DNA of 64,000 bases. Source: JAGVPT01 sp964439265 (GTDB lineage Bacteria > Bacteroidota > Ignavibacteria > UBA10030 > UBA8401). Both the position numbers and the translations under genes were made by a program. The notes below the pieces were generated by a model, which saw only the letters and a list, made by a program, of their open reading frames with translations, was not told the origin of the DNA and did not search any database. This document shows, piece by piece, positions 1-8,304 of this stretch (positions within the stretch are counted from its first letter, which is position 1; each line of letters starts with the position of its first letter). The stretch covers positions 124,001 through 188,000 of the forward strand of contig CAYTOA010000001.1 of assembly GCA_964439265.1 (NCBI GenBank), in the 5' to 3' direction.

Positions 1-1
1 G

Positions 2-400
2 TGCAGGTTCCTCTGCCCGTACGGAGCGCTGCTTGGAGTGCTGAGCTGGTTCAGTCCCTTGAAGGTCACGCGTGAAGCCTCGTCATGCATCGATTGTGAA
101 TTGTGCACGAAGGCCTGCCCGTCAAATATTCTCGTTCATAAAGCGGGAAGAGTCTGGAGTGACGAGTGCACGAGCTGTATGCGCTGTATTGAGGTGTGTC
201 CGGTCAAAGACACCCTTTCGCTGCGTTCGAAGCTGATGAAGCAAACTCTTCCCGCATGGGTCTTCGGCGTTCTCGTTGCCGGCGTTTTTGTGGCCGTGAC
301 GGGTCTTGCGATGGTGACGAACCATTGGACAAATGGTATTTCCATAGAAGAGTACTTACACCGGTTTCAAGAAATTGAATCGCCGTTGTACCAGCACTAG
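2..400 (+). CDS. Membrane 4Fe-4S ferredoxin-type protein (NapH/NosR-like), C-terminal part
   Basis: The frame is open to the left edge, so the start lies outside and only the last 132 residues are visible. They begin with CRFLCPYGALLG, a motif typical of NapH/MauN/NosR-type membrane iron-sulfur proteins. Two ferredoxin motifs follow (CIDCELCTKACP and CTSCMRCIEVCP), each expected to hold a 4Fe-4S cluster, then one transmembrane helix and a short polar tail. Such proteins pass electrons between the quinone pool and a periplasmic reductase. The family is firm, but the redox partner is not visible. A methyltransferase gene starts 15 bases downstream, so a shared transcript is likely. Confidence 0.85.
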   Translation, partial: CRFLCPYGALLGVLSWFSPLKVTREASSCIDCELCTKACPSNILVHKAGRVWSDECTSCMRCIEVCPVKDTLSLRSKLMKQTLPAWVFGVLVAGVFVAVTGLAMVTNHWTNGISIEEYLHRFQEIESPLYQH

Positions 401-415
401 AAAGGTGCCTAGACG

Positions 416-1216
416 ATGGAACCTGTTGTCGAACTGCCAGACCAGGATTATGCGGATGCAACTGATTTCTACGACAGTCTCGCCGGAGATTATGACGCGA
501 TGACTGGCTTCGAGAAGCGGTTTATCCACGAAAAGCCGTTTTTCAGTCTCTTAGTGAGAGAATATGGAATCACGACAGCGCTCGACGCCGGCGCCGGAAC
601 GGGATTCCATTCACTATTAATGGGACAGCTTGGGGTGGACATGACTGCTGCGGACGTGTCAAAAAAGATGATCGCGAGAGTCAAATCTCACGCTAATGAC
701 CTGCACCTCACAATCGACGTTGTTGAATCGAACTTTGAGGACCTCCCGCGCAAGCAGCATAAAAAATTTGATGCCGTTCTGTGCATGGGCAATTCCCTTC
801 CTCACCTTCTCACCCGCGGAGAATTGGTGTCATCTCTGAAGAGCTTTTCTGCCGTGCTGCGGCCAGGTGGTTTCCTCTTTCTTCAACTCCTCAATTATGC
901 CCGGATCCTCGCTTCCAAAGACCGAATTCAGAGTGTGAAAGAATCAGGCGGAGTAACGTTTGTACGATCCTATGAGTTTCACGAGAAGTTCGTGGTATTT
1001 AACATTCTGCGTTTGAGTACTAAGAACGGACAGCCCGTTCATCAGCTCGACAGCGTAAAGCTTCGGCCAATCTTAAAGCAGGAACTGCTGAGTGCATTGG
1101 AAGAGGCGGGGTTTGACGATATGCGTTTCCACGGCAGCATTGCGCTTGACGATTATCATGAAGAGAGATCTAAAGATCTTGTCGTCCGGGCGCTGAAACG
1201 AAAGACAATGAACTGA
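416..1216 (+). CDS. Class I SAM-dependent methyltransferase
   Basis: This 266-residue protein has a Rossmann methyltransferase fold. Motif I is LDAGAGTGFHS (about residues 56-66), an acidic residue ends strand 2 (MTAADVSKKM), and DAVLCMGNSLPHL (about 118-130) is the segment typical of glycine/sarcosine N-methyltransferase relatives. LRPGGFLFLQ marks the post-motif III strand. No signal peptide is seen, so it should be cytoplasmic. The substrate cannot be named; resemblance to glycine N-methyltransferases is only at motif level. It sits 15 bases after an iron-sulfur membrane protein and upstream of a YwiC-like gene. Confidence 0.85.
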   Translation: MEPVVELPDQDYADATDFYDSLAGDYDAMTGFEKRFIHEKPFFSLLVREYGITTALDAGAGTGFHSLLMGQLGVDMTAADVSKKMIARVKSHANDLHLTIDVVESNFEDLPRKQHKKFDAVLCMGNSLPHLLTRGELVSSLKSFSAVLRPGGFLFLQLLNYARILASKDRIQSVKESGGVTFVRSYEFHEKFVVFNILRLSTKNGQPVHQLDSVKLRPILKQELLSALEEAGFDDMRFHGSIALDDYHEERSKDLVVRALKRKTMN

Positions 1217-1236
1217 TCTCCCGAATTGCATAATAG

Positions 1237-1398
1237 AAGGAACGGTGCAGTGAAACGTCTCCGGGTCAGCCCTTGGTCTGTGATCATTATTTCGTCCTCT
1301 GTGCCTGGATCGGACGGTTGCGTATTTATCAGGAACGGCATCCGATTCCCGCGTCGCTCATCGTCGGCAACGGGGATATCGAGAATATTGACAAATAA
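1237..1398 (+). pseudogene. Coding-like fragment lacking a normal start
   Basis: Between the methyltransferase and the YwiC-like gene one frame is open for 53 codons and reads like protein, with natural codon use, ending ...NGDIENIDK and TAA. It contains CDHYFVLCAWIGRLRIY. There is no ATG; the only late start is TTG at 1273. A GTG at 1250 behind an AAGGA-like site opens a different frame, so a single frameshift would join the two. It may be a small decayed gene or the end of a truncated one. I do not recognise it. Confidence 0.25.
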
Positions 1399-1412
1399 AA
1401 CAAGTCGGTGAC

Positions 1413-2237
1413 ATGAAGAGAAGAATCTTCGGCGTAATGATTCCTCCAATGCTGATAACGAGAGAGCATGGATCATGGGCCGTCCTTGTTGTCCCAATGC
1501 TTGTCAACGTATATGTTGCAGGAAGATGGTCCGGTGATTTTGTTCTCGTCGTTCTCGTTATCCTTGGTGCATTCCTGGCATACGTGCCTGCCCAGGTTTT
1601 CCTCCGGCACCATTCAGGCGTTCGTCATCCGGTTGACAAATTGAGCCAGGCAAGATTTTGGGGGATGGTCTATGCAGGGGTTGCGATCTGCGCGGGCGTT
1701 GTGCTTCTTGCAGAGGGATACATTTTCCTTCTCGCGATCGGGGGAGCTGGAGCGATGTTATTTTACGCCAATTTCTATTGTGTGAAACATTATTCTAAAA
1801 TGGCCGCGACCGACCTGCTTGCCGTTGCGGGGCTTACGCTCGGCGGGCTGAGCGTCTATTATGTTCTTACGGGATCGCTCGACAGGACAGCCTTCGCACT
1901 CTACGTGCTCAATTTTCTTTTCTTCGGCTGCAGCGTTTTCTACGTTCACATGAAGATACAATTCTCTGCATCTAAGAGGTCGGCGATGAAATGGCGAGAG
2001 AAATTGATATTTGGGAAATCGAATTTACTTTATTTTGCAGCGCTTGTGGTGATCGTAGGCGTTCTTTCGGCTTTTCGACTTATCTCGTTCGTTGTACTGA
2101 TAGCGTTCCTTCCAATGATCGGGCATGGAGTGTACGGTACTGTAAAACTCTCTCACAAGGTTCATTTCAAGAAGCTTGGATTCATCCTGTTAGGACAATC
2201 CATTTTGTTCGGGTCGCTGCTGTGCTGCTTTATGTGA
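1413..2237 (+). CDS. YwiC-like integral membrane protein
   Basis: The 274-residue protein is almost entirely hydrophobic, with about eight transmembrane segments. The N-terminal motif TREHGSWAVLVVP matches the (K/R)EHGxWAMLxxP signature of the YwiC-like family, and the protein also has PAQVFLRH and a DLLAVAGLTLGG stretch. Bacillus YwiC lies beside anaerobic nitrate-respiration genes, but its biochemical role is unknown to me. Here the neighbours are a methyltransferase and a respiratory iron-sulfur protein, which suggests a link to electron transport by context only. No strong ribosome binding site is seen before the ATG. It converges on the symporter gene with about 30 bases between stops. 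Confidence 0.8.
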   Translation: MKRRIFGVMIPPMLITREHGSWAVLVVPMLVNVYVAGRWSGDFVLVVLVILGAFLAYVPAQVFLRHHSGVRHPVDKLSQARFWGMVYAGVAICAGVVLLAEGYIFLLAIGGAGAMLFYANFYCVKHYSKMAATDLLAVAGLTLGGLSVYYVLTGSLDRTAFALYVLNFLFFGCSVFYVHMKIQFSASKRSAMKWREKLIFGKSNLLYFAALVVIVGVLSAFRLISFVVLIAFLPMIGHGVYGTVKLSHKVHFKKLGFILLGQSILFGSLLCCFM

Positions 2238-2266
2238 AAAACCTTCGTCATCTTGGCGAATGCTGA

Positions 2267-4048
2267 CTATGAGCTGAGCACTTCCCATCCTCTTTTGCTT
2301 ATTCTGAAATAGATGATTCCGCCGAATATAAATCCAAGGGCTAGCAGGGCTGCTCCGACGGGAAGGTTTCCAAGAATGATGTTCCCTGTCCCAAAGAGAA
2401 AAGTGTAGATCATGACAACGCCGCTCATCCAGTTCAAAAGGTTGAAGATGCCATCCTTTTGAGGGACAATGTCGGCCGCTTCAACCGAAATTGGTCCCCA
2501 CATCGCAGGGTTCGGGCGGACTCGCCGGTAAAAGGAGAGAAGCTTCTCCCTGGGTTCAGGCCGAGTAAGAAAAGTAACAGTGAGCCATACAGCCGTCGTG
2601 GCCGAGACGGTGATGAGAAGGAGATATGCAAATTCTTTCGGTTCTCCTTCGTTAAGATGAAAACCGAATTGAAGTATCATCGACACGACAAATGCCGCGA
2701 CCATAGCCGAGATTTCGCTCCACGCATTGATGCGCCACCAGAACCAGCGGAGGATGTACACAAGGCCCGTTCCCGCGCCGACTGCCATCAAAAATCTCCA
2801 TGCATTTCCGATCGAGTCCATGTAAAAAGTGACGATGGCTGATAAGATCATAAGCAGCATCGTGATGCCCTGCGACACCGTGACATAGTGTTTCTCGTTT
2901 CTGTCGGGTCTCCAGAAACGGCGGTAGACGTCGTTGACGAGATAGCTTGCTCCCCAGTTCAACTGCGTACCGATGGTAGACATATACGCTGCTGCGAATG
3001 CGGCAAGCATCAGGCCGCGGAGGTACGACGGCAGGTCCGAAATAAGAATGCGGATATAGCCCGACTCGGGGTCTGCCTGAAACGCGGAATCGTGCTGGTA
3101 GCGAACCACCGCCACGAGTCCAACCAGGATCCACGGCCACGGGCGTATCGCGTAATGCGCCACATTGAACCAAAGTGTCGCCAGGAGCGAGTGTTTCTCA
3201 TTTTTTGCGGAGAATATCCGCTGCGCAATGTATCCGCCTCCTCCCGGCTCAGCTCCCGGATACCAAGACGCCCACCAGTTGACCGCAATGAAAACAAAAA
3301 ACGTTATTAGCGGCATCCAGGCAGAATTAATGTCCGGTACGAACGACAATATAGATCCCTGCGAACCCCGTGTCGCATCAATTTTATGAAGCTGTGAGAG
3401 CATCTCGTTCATTCCTCCCGCTGCATTAACGGCAAACACAGCGAGAAGGATAACCATCCCCATCTTCAACACGAACTGAAATAAATCTGTCCATAGGACT
3501 CCCCATAATCCCGAGAGTGTCGAGATCGAGGCTGTGATGAACATGATGCCGATCGCGATCATGAGGGCTTCGATTTTTGAGACTCCCAGGACGAGCATCA
3601 TGATCTTGACGATCGCGAGGTTCACCCATCCCAGGATAATGAGGTTGATCGGAAGGCCTAGGTACACGGCGCGAAACCAGCGGAGGAACGTCGCAGGTTT
3701 TCCGGAATACCGGATCTCGGCAAACTCTACGTCCGTAAGCACTCCGGCACGCCGCCACAGTTTGGCAAAAAAGAATACGGTGAGCATTCCGCTGAACGCC
3801 ATGCTCCACCAGATCCAGTTGCCTGCAATGCCGTTCCTCGCAACAAGACCGGTAACGACAAGCGGCGTATCAGCGGCAAACGTTGTCGCCACCATCGACG
3901 TCCCTGCCAGCCACCATGAGACGTTTCTTCCCGAGATAAAAAAGTCGCTAACGCTTTTTGTCGCACGCTTGCGGAGGAACAACGCCACTGCGAGGTTGAT
4001 CGCGAAGTAGAGCGCGATGACGATCAGGTCTATGACGGTAAGCTGCAT
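2267..4048 (-). CDS. Sodium:solute symporter (SSS family)
   Basis: The 593-residue membrane protein has 13 or more predicted transmembrane helices. It carries SSS-family features: an N-terminal DLIVIALYFAINLAVALF helix, SDFFISGRNVSWWLAGTSM after it, and a loop rich in glycine (YPGAEPGGGGYIAQR). It should import an organic solute together with sodium; the substrate (sugar, amino acid or other) cannot be told. The start is placed at the ATG preceded by GGAGGAGC at good spacing, five codons inside an in-frame TTG. About 290 bases separate it from the STAS gene upstream on the same strand. Confidence 0.9.
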   Translation of the reverse strand: MQLTVIDLIVIALYFAINLAVALFLRKRATKSVSDFFISGRNVSWWLAGTSMVATTFAADTPLVVTGLVARNGIAGNWIWWSMAFSGMLTVFFFAKLWRRAGVLTDVEFAEIRYSGKPATFLRWFRAVYLGLPINLIILGWVNLAIVKIMMLVLGVSKIEALMIAIGIMFITASISTLSGLWGVLWTDLFQFVLKMGMVILLAVFAVNAAGGMNEMLSQLHKIDATRGSQGSILSFVPDINSAWMPLITFFVFIAVNWWASWYPGAEPGGGGYIAQRIFSAKNEKHSLLATLWFNVAHYAIRPWPWILVGLVAVVRYQHDSAFQADPESGYIRILISDLPSYLRGLMLAAFAAAYMSTIGTQLNWGASYLVNDVYRRFWRPDRNEKHYVTVSQGITMLLMILSAIVTFYMDSIGNAWRFLMAVGAGTGLVYILRWFWWRINAWSEISAMVAAFVVSMILQFGFHLNEGEPKEFAYLLLITVSATTAVWLTVTFLTRPEPREKLLSFYRRVRPNPAMWGPISVEAADIVPQKDGIFNLLNWMSGVVMIYTFLFGTGNIILGNLPVGAALLALGFIFGGIIYFRISKRGWEVLSS

Positions 4049-4338
4049 CGGAAGCTCCTCCAAATGGGGTAAAAAAAATAAATCGGGACATCTGGAAAAC
4101 TCCCTCTCACGAATTCGCGGCCTGGGGGCACGGTGCGAGCTTCATTTTTGGGGTCGTTCAGATGACTCAAATCGTAACCTAGACGCAACGATGTAAGAAC
4201 GGGGATGATGAAGGAGTCTCTTCTTTTACGGACGGAGATAAGAAAACAACGGCAGGTTTGGTACGTCATGTGTTCGAAGCATGAACGAAATAGGGGAAAC
4301 GCAGGCGAAGCGAGCCGGAAGAAGCCGGCCAATGTAAT

Positions 4339-4671
4339 TCACTCTTTCGTCGCTTTTGCGACGGTATCGAATATCGGAAAAACGCGGTCGAGCTGGGAGA
4401 TCTTCAGGAGCGCCATGACTTTTTTGTGCACGCCGACAAGGATGACCTTGCCGCCATGTCCGCGCATCTGGCGTTCAGCGATAAGAAGCGCGCTGAGGCC
4501 GCTACTGTCGCAGAACTCAACGTCCGTCAGGTCCACTACAAGCGATTTTAGCGTTGGACGGCAGAGCAGGATAAATTCCCCCTTTAACTCGGGAGAGACG
4601 GATACGTCAAGTTTCCGTTCCTTTATCTTGATAACCGTTTGCTGTGTATTTTTTGTAACATCAAACTTCAT
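4339..4671 (-). CDS. STAS-domain protein (anti-sigma-factor-antagonist type)
   Basis: This 110-residue single-domain STAS protein has the motif VEFCDSSGLSALL with the candidate phosphorylatable serine at residue 57, following the strand LKSLVVDLTD. Proteins of the SpoIIAA/RsbV kind bind or release an anti-sigma kinase depending on that serine's phosphorylation. No cognate RsbW-type kinase or sigma factor is in the window, so its partner must be elsewhere. The start lies 18 bases after the stop of the upstream gene, so they are probably co-transcribed. Confidence 0.88.
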   Translation of the reverse strand: MKFDVTKNTQQTVIKIKERKLDVSVSPELKGEFILLCRPTLKSLVVDLTDVEFCDSSGLSALLIAERQMRGHGGKVILVGVHKKVMALLKISQLDRVFPIFDTVAKATKE

Positions 4672-4689
4672 TAATCCTCCGACGCTCCG

Positions 4690-5229
4690 TCAAAACATTG
4701 CCATAGTGCGCAACAATTGCTCGAAACTTCGCTGCGGGCTTTTCTCGTGTGATGTCTTTAATTGGAAATTATAGAACTTGTCTCCGTTTTCTTTGACGAA
4801 TCCGACTTTCAAGGCTGCATTCGCGCCGCGGCAGAGATATGCGGCATGAAGAACCATCGGAAGGTTGAGGTCGAACACGACATCAAACTTTTGGCGGTTG
4901 AGTTTTTGCACCGCCTTTTTTTTGGGAAGATAGAAAAAACCGATGCTCTCTTTTGTCATCGGGAAAACGTCGCAGTGAGCGAGTGAACTCGAAAGGTCCC
5001 GAAAAGAATCGTAGATCACGACGGTCAGCTTGTTGCCCCGAAATTTGTTCTGCAGCGATGTCAGCAAAGGAATCGCCAGCGCACGATGCTCGCTGTCTTC
5101 CGGAACGATCACGAGAGCAGTTCGCGCTTCGGAATACAATTTTGTGAATTCCGTCTGCGGATAATTATGCTTGCGAAAATGAAACCGCGCAAGAGCCATC
5201 CCGATCCGCAGCCGTGAGGATTCCAGCAT
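4690..5229 (-). CDS. Conserved hypothetical protein, resembles a glycosyltransferase-9 half
   Basis: The 179-residue protein has no membrane segment. The stretch KFDVVFDLNLPMVLHAAYL, then a glycine-valine KVGF segment, resembles the nucleotide-sugar side of ADP-heptose-type glycosyltransferases (family 9) and the similar-looking short DUF proteins of Bacteroidota. It is half the usual length of an active enzyme, so activity is doubtful. The ATG is two codons inside an in-frame TTG. It sits just upstream of the STAS gene and the two probably form an operon. The function is unknown. Confidence 0.6.
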   Translation of the reverse strand: MLESSRLRIGMALARFHFRKHNYPQTEFTKLYSEARTALVIVPEDSEHRALAIPLLTSLQNKFRGNKLTVVIYDSFRDLSSSLAHCDVFPMTKESIGFFYLPKKKAVQKLNRQKFDVVFDLNLPMVLHAAYLCRGANAALKVGFVKENGDKFYNFQLKTSHEKSPQRSFEQLLRTMAMF

Positions 5230-5368
5230 AATCAATTCGCTGCTCTTTCTCTGGCTGAGTAAAGTTGCAAAAGGTTTATCTTAAAAGCAAGTTGCGGAAA
5301 AAGCTGTTGGAAGCTTCTCTCTGCGGTAATGAAATAATTATCCCGTTAATGAGCAAGGTGTCCGACAG

Positions 5369-7393
5369 CTAGGAACCGAGCATTTTTTGAAACTCCTTTT
5401 TGTCGACGGTCTTCACCCCCAGCTCGACTGCTTTGTCGAGTTTCGACCCGGCGTCCGTTCCGACGACGACGAAATCGGTTTTTGCGCTCACGCTCGACGT
5501 CACTTTTCCCCCCAATGATTCAATTCGCTCCTTTGCTTCATCGCGCGTCATCGTATCCAACCCCCCTGTGAGGACGAATGTTTTTCCGGCAAACGGCTGA
5601 GAAGAGGATTTCTTTTTCACGGATTTCAGCGTAACGCCGGCGCGCTGCAGCTTGTTGATAAGATCTTTTGTGTGCCGCTCGTTGAAAAAACGGACCGCGC
5701 TTTCTGCGATGCGGGGCCCGATTCCCTCGACTTGCTCCAGGTCTTCGAGAGACGCGTTCTGGAGCCTGTCGATGGAGCCAAACGAATCGGCGAGCAGTTT
5801 CGCAACTCCAGCGCCGACATAGCGGATGCCGAGCGCGAAGATCACTTTCTGAAACGGCTGCTTCTTGCTCTGTTCGATCGCATCGATAAGATTCTGCGCA
5901 CTCTTTTCTCCCATGCGTTCGAGGGGAACGAGCTGTTCTTTTTTCAGCGAATATATATCCGCGAGTGTATAGATGAGCTTCTCGTTGACGAGCAGATCGA
6001 TGACGGCCTCTCCCAGGCCTTCGATGTCCATCGCTCCGCGATGAGCAAAATGTTCTATCCTTCCGCGCACCTGCGCCGGGCATTCCGAGTTCTCGCAATA
6101 GTAGGCTGCTTCGCCTTCGGGGCGGTAGATTTTCGAGCCGCATTCCGGACACACCTTCGGCATGGCGAAAGGCCTGGAACTCTTCTCCCGCTTTGCCGTG
6201 TTCACTGCGCTCACCTTGGGGATCACATCGCCCCCTTTTTCAACGGTGACGGTGTCGCCGATCCGCAGGTCGAGTTCGTTGATGTAATCTTCGTTGTGAA
6301 GCGTTGCACGGCTCACGGTCGTGCCCCCCACAAAAACGGGCTCCATTTCTGCCACCGGCGTGATTGTTCCTACGCGCCCCACTTGCAGCGTGATGCCCAG
6401 TAGCTTCGTCTCGACTTTTTGAGCCGGAAATTTGTATGCAATCGCCCACCGGGGACTTTTTGCTACGGCTCCGAGTGCATCTTGCTGGCGGATCGAATCG
6501 ACCTTTACGACCACTCCGTCGATGTCGTACGGCAGACTTTGGCGCCGGTCCTTCCATTCATCGCAAAAATTCTTGACCTCACGTATCGTCTTGCAGATCC
6601 GGATATTTTCGTTGACGACAAAGCCCATTTCTTTCAGCATCTGCAAGTTCTCATAATGGCTCTTCAGCGAAACATCATCCGAACGGAGGAAATACGAGAA
6701 CATGTTGAGACGCCGGGCGGCGACGATTTTCGGGTCCTGAAGTTTCAGCGTCCCGGAGGTTGAATTGCGTGCGTTGACAAAAAGCTTTTCTCCTGCGAGT
6801 TCCCGTTCGGAGTTCATCCTCTCGAAATCTTTCTTCTGCATGTAGATCTCACCGCGCACTTCAAAATTACGAAGCCGGGTTTTCGCAGCGTGAGAGCGCA
6901 GGGGAATGGAACGGATCGTCCGGAGATTGTTGGTGATCTCGTCTCCCTGAACGCCGTCTCCCCGCGTCGCTCCCTGAACAAGGATCCCGTTCTCATACCT
7001 GAGGCTGATTGCGACCCCGTCGATTTTTAGCTCTGCGATGTACCGATAGGTTTCGTGCTCCAGCAGCGAATCGACCCTCCGGTCGAAATCGAGCAATTCC
7101 TCTTCGGAATATGTATTGGCCAGGCTGAGCATCGGGACGCTGTGTGTTACAGCCGAAAACTCTTTCGTCGGCTGGCCGCCGACGCGCTGTGTTGGTGAGT
7201 CGGGAGCTTTCAGTTTAGGGAATTGCTTTTCGAGGTCGGCAAGCTCGCGCATGAGCAGGTCGTACTTTTCATCCGAGATCGTCGGGTCTGAGAGGACGTA
7301 ATACTTGTGATCATGCTCCCGGATCACTTCGGACAGCTCACGGACGCGGTCGCGCGCATCGTTTCCTGAAGGGCTGGATTTCCGCGCTTTCAT
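5369..7393 (-). CDS. ligA: NAD-dependent DNA ligase
   Basis: The 674-residue length is normal for LigA, which seals nicks in DNA during replication and repair using NAD. An N-terminal Ia region (HDHKYYVLSDPTISD) binds NMN. The adenylated lysine is K123 in KIDG, followed by the nucleotidyltransferase and OB-fold regions. A four-cysteine zinc finger (CPECG...CENSECP), helix-hairpin-helix repeats (GIGPRIAESA) and a C-terminal BRCT domain (FAGKTFVLTGGL) complete the normal domain order. The start codon follows the stop of the RodZ-like gene by a single base (TGACATG), so translation is probably coupled. Confidence 0.97.
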   Translation of the reverse strand: MKARKSSPSGNDARDRVRELSEVIREHDHKYYVLSDPTISDEKYDLLMRELADLEKQFPKLKAPDSPTQRVGGQPTKEFSAVTHSVPMLSLANTYSEEELLDFDRRVDSLLEHETYRYIAELKIDGVAISLRYENGILVQGATRGDGVQGDEITNNLRTIRSIPLRSHAAKTRLRNFEVRGEIYMQKKDFERMNSERELAGEKLFVNARNSTSGTLKLQDPKIVAARRLNMFSYFLRSDDVSLKSHYENLQMLKEMGFVVNENIRICKTIREVKNFCDEWKDRRQSLPYDIDGVVVKVDSIRQQDALGAVAKSPRWAIAYKFPAQKVETKLLGITLQVGRVGTITPVAEMEPVFVGGTTVSRATLHNEDYINELDLRIGDTVTVEKGGDVIPKVSAVNTAKREKSSRPFAMPKVCPECGSKIYRPEGEAAYYCENSECPAQVRGRIEHFAHRGAMDIEGLGEAVIDLLVNEKLIYTLADIYSLKKEQLVPLERMGEKSAQNLIDAIEQSKKQPFQKVIFALGIRYVGAGVAKLLADSFGSIDRLQNASLEDLEQVEGIGPRIAESAVRFFNERHTKDLINKLQRAGVTLKSVKKKSSSQPFAGKTFVLTGGLDTMTRDEAKERIESLGGKVTSSVSAKTDFVVVGTDAGSKLDKAVELGVKTVDKKEFQKMLGS

Positions 7394-7394
7394 G

Positions 7395-8219
7395 TCAACG
7401 TTTGGGTTTCAAATTCTCAGAGGTGAGGATGAGGTTCCGGATTACAACGCCGCGTTTTCCGAATTTGCCGATGTCGATTCCGTTCAGCATAAACCGGATC
7501 CCGCCTGCGTTTCCGAGAGAGAGCCTGAACTGTTTTGCAGCGATCCACGTCCGAGAAGCCCCGGGGAGAAGGATGATGCTTTGTGTGGGTGCATTGTCTT
7601 TGCCGATACTGATCCACACCGAATCGGCCGTCACCGCGCGCAGAGTCAACGAATCTTTTTTTGGAGCGGCTTGGAGAACTGCGAAAGTATCGAGTGACGC
7701 CTTTTGGGGAAGGATCTGCTTCTCCTGTTCCTTGACGACTTCCTGGAACGGTGTCTCCTGCGCTATCGGGGTCTTTGATTCCTGCGTGGCATAGTCGTAC
7801 ATGAAATAGATGAGGATCACGGCGACAATGACGACGCCGACGACGACGGCGACCGTCCTGTTGTCATTCTGCCGCAGGTACTCGGGTTTTCCCCCGGCTC
7901 GTGCGGCGCCGGCCTGTTCGGGGAGTGAAGGGAGCTCCGTACCGCTCCACCCGGACCCGATCATTGTGCCGTTGTCGACGGAATATTTTCCGCCCACCAT
8001 AACGTCGAATTTTTTCAGAACGGCTTTCGGCGCCAATCCGATCACGAGCGCATATTCGCGGATGAATGCACGAACATACGTCTGCGGGAGGATATCGAAA
8101 GAGCCCTGTTCAATCGCCTCGAGGTACTTGACGTTGATATGCGTTTTTTTAGAAATGTCTGCGAGAGAGATGTCTTTAGCGACACGCTCTTTACGCAGTT
8201 CGTCGGAAAAAGTATTCAT
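7395..8219 (-). CDS. RodZ-like helix-turn-helix membrane protein
   Basis: In this 274-residue protein residues 1-70 form an XRE-type helix-turn-helix (LADISKKTHINVKYLEAIEQ), residues 122-144 are one transmembrane helix, and the C-terminal part is a periplasmic DUF4115-like beta domain. This is the architecture of RodZ, which links MreB filaments to the membrane in rod-shaped cells. MreB is encoded elsewhere in the window. The chosen ATG is seven codons inside a TTG. The stop is one base before the ligA start, so the pair is coupled. Family assignment is good; a role in cell shape is inference. Confidence 0.82.
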   Translation of the reverse strand: MNTFSDELRKERVAKDISLADISKKTHINVKYLEAIEQGSFDILPQTYVRAFIREYALVIGLAPKAVLKKFDVMVGGKYSVDNGTMIGSGWSGTELPSLPEQAGAARAGGKPEYLRQNDNRTVAVVVGVVIVAVILIYFMYDYATQESKTPIAQETPFQEVVKEQEKQILPQKASLDTFAVLQAAPKKDSLTLRAVTADSVWISIGKDNAPTQSIILLPGASRTWIAAKQFRLSLGNAGGIRFMLNGIDIGKFGKRGVVIRNLILTSENLKPKR

Positions 8220-8304
8220 CGCGATTTCAGTATTGAACAAAATGGGATTGCAATGATAACATACGTATTGGCGGGGTATTTTTCAAGAGGAGATTTACGG
8301 CCTC

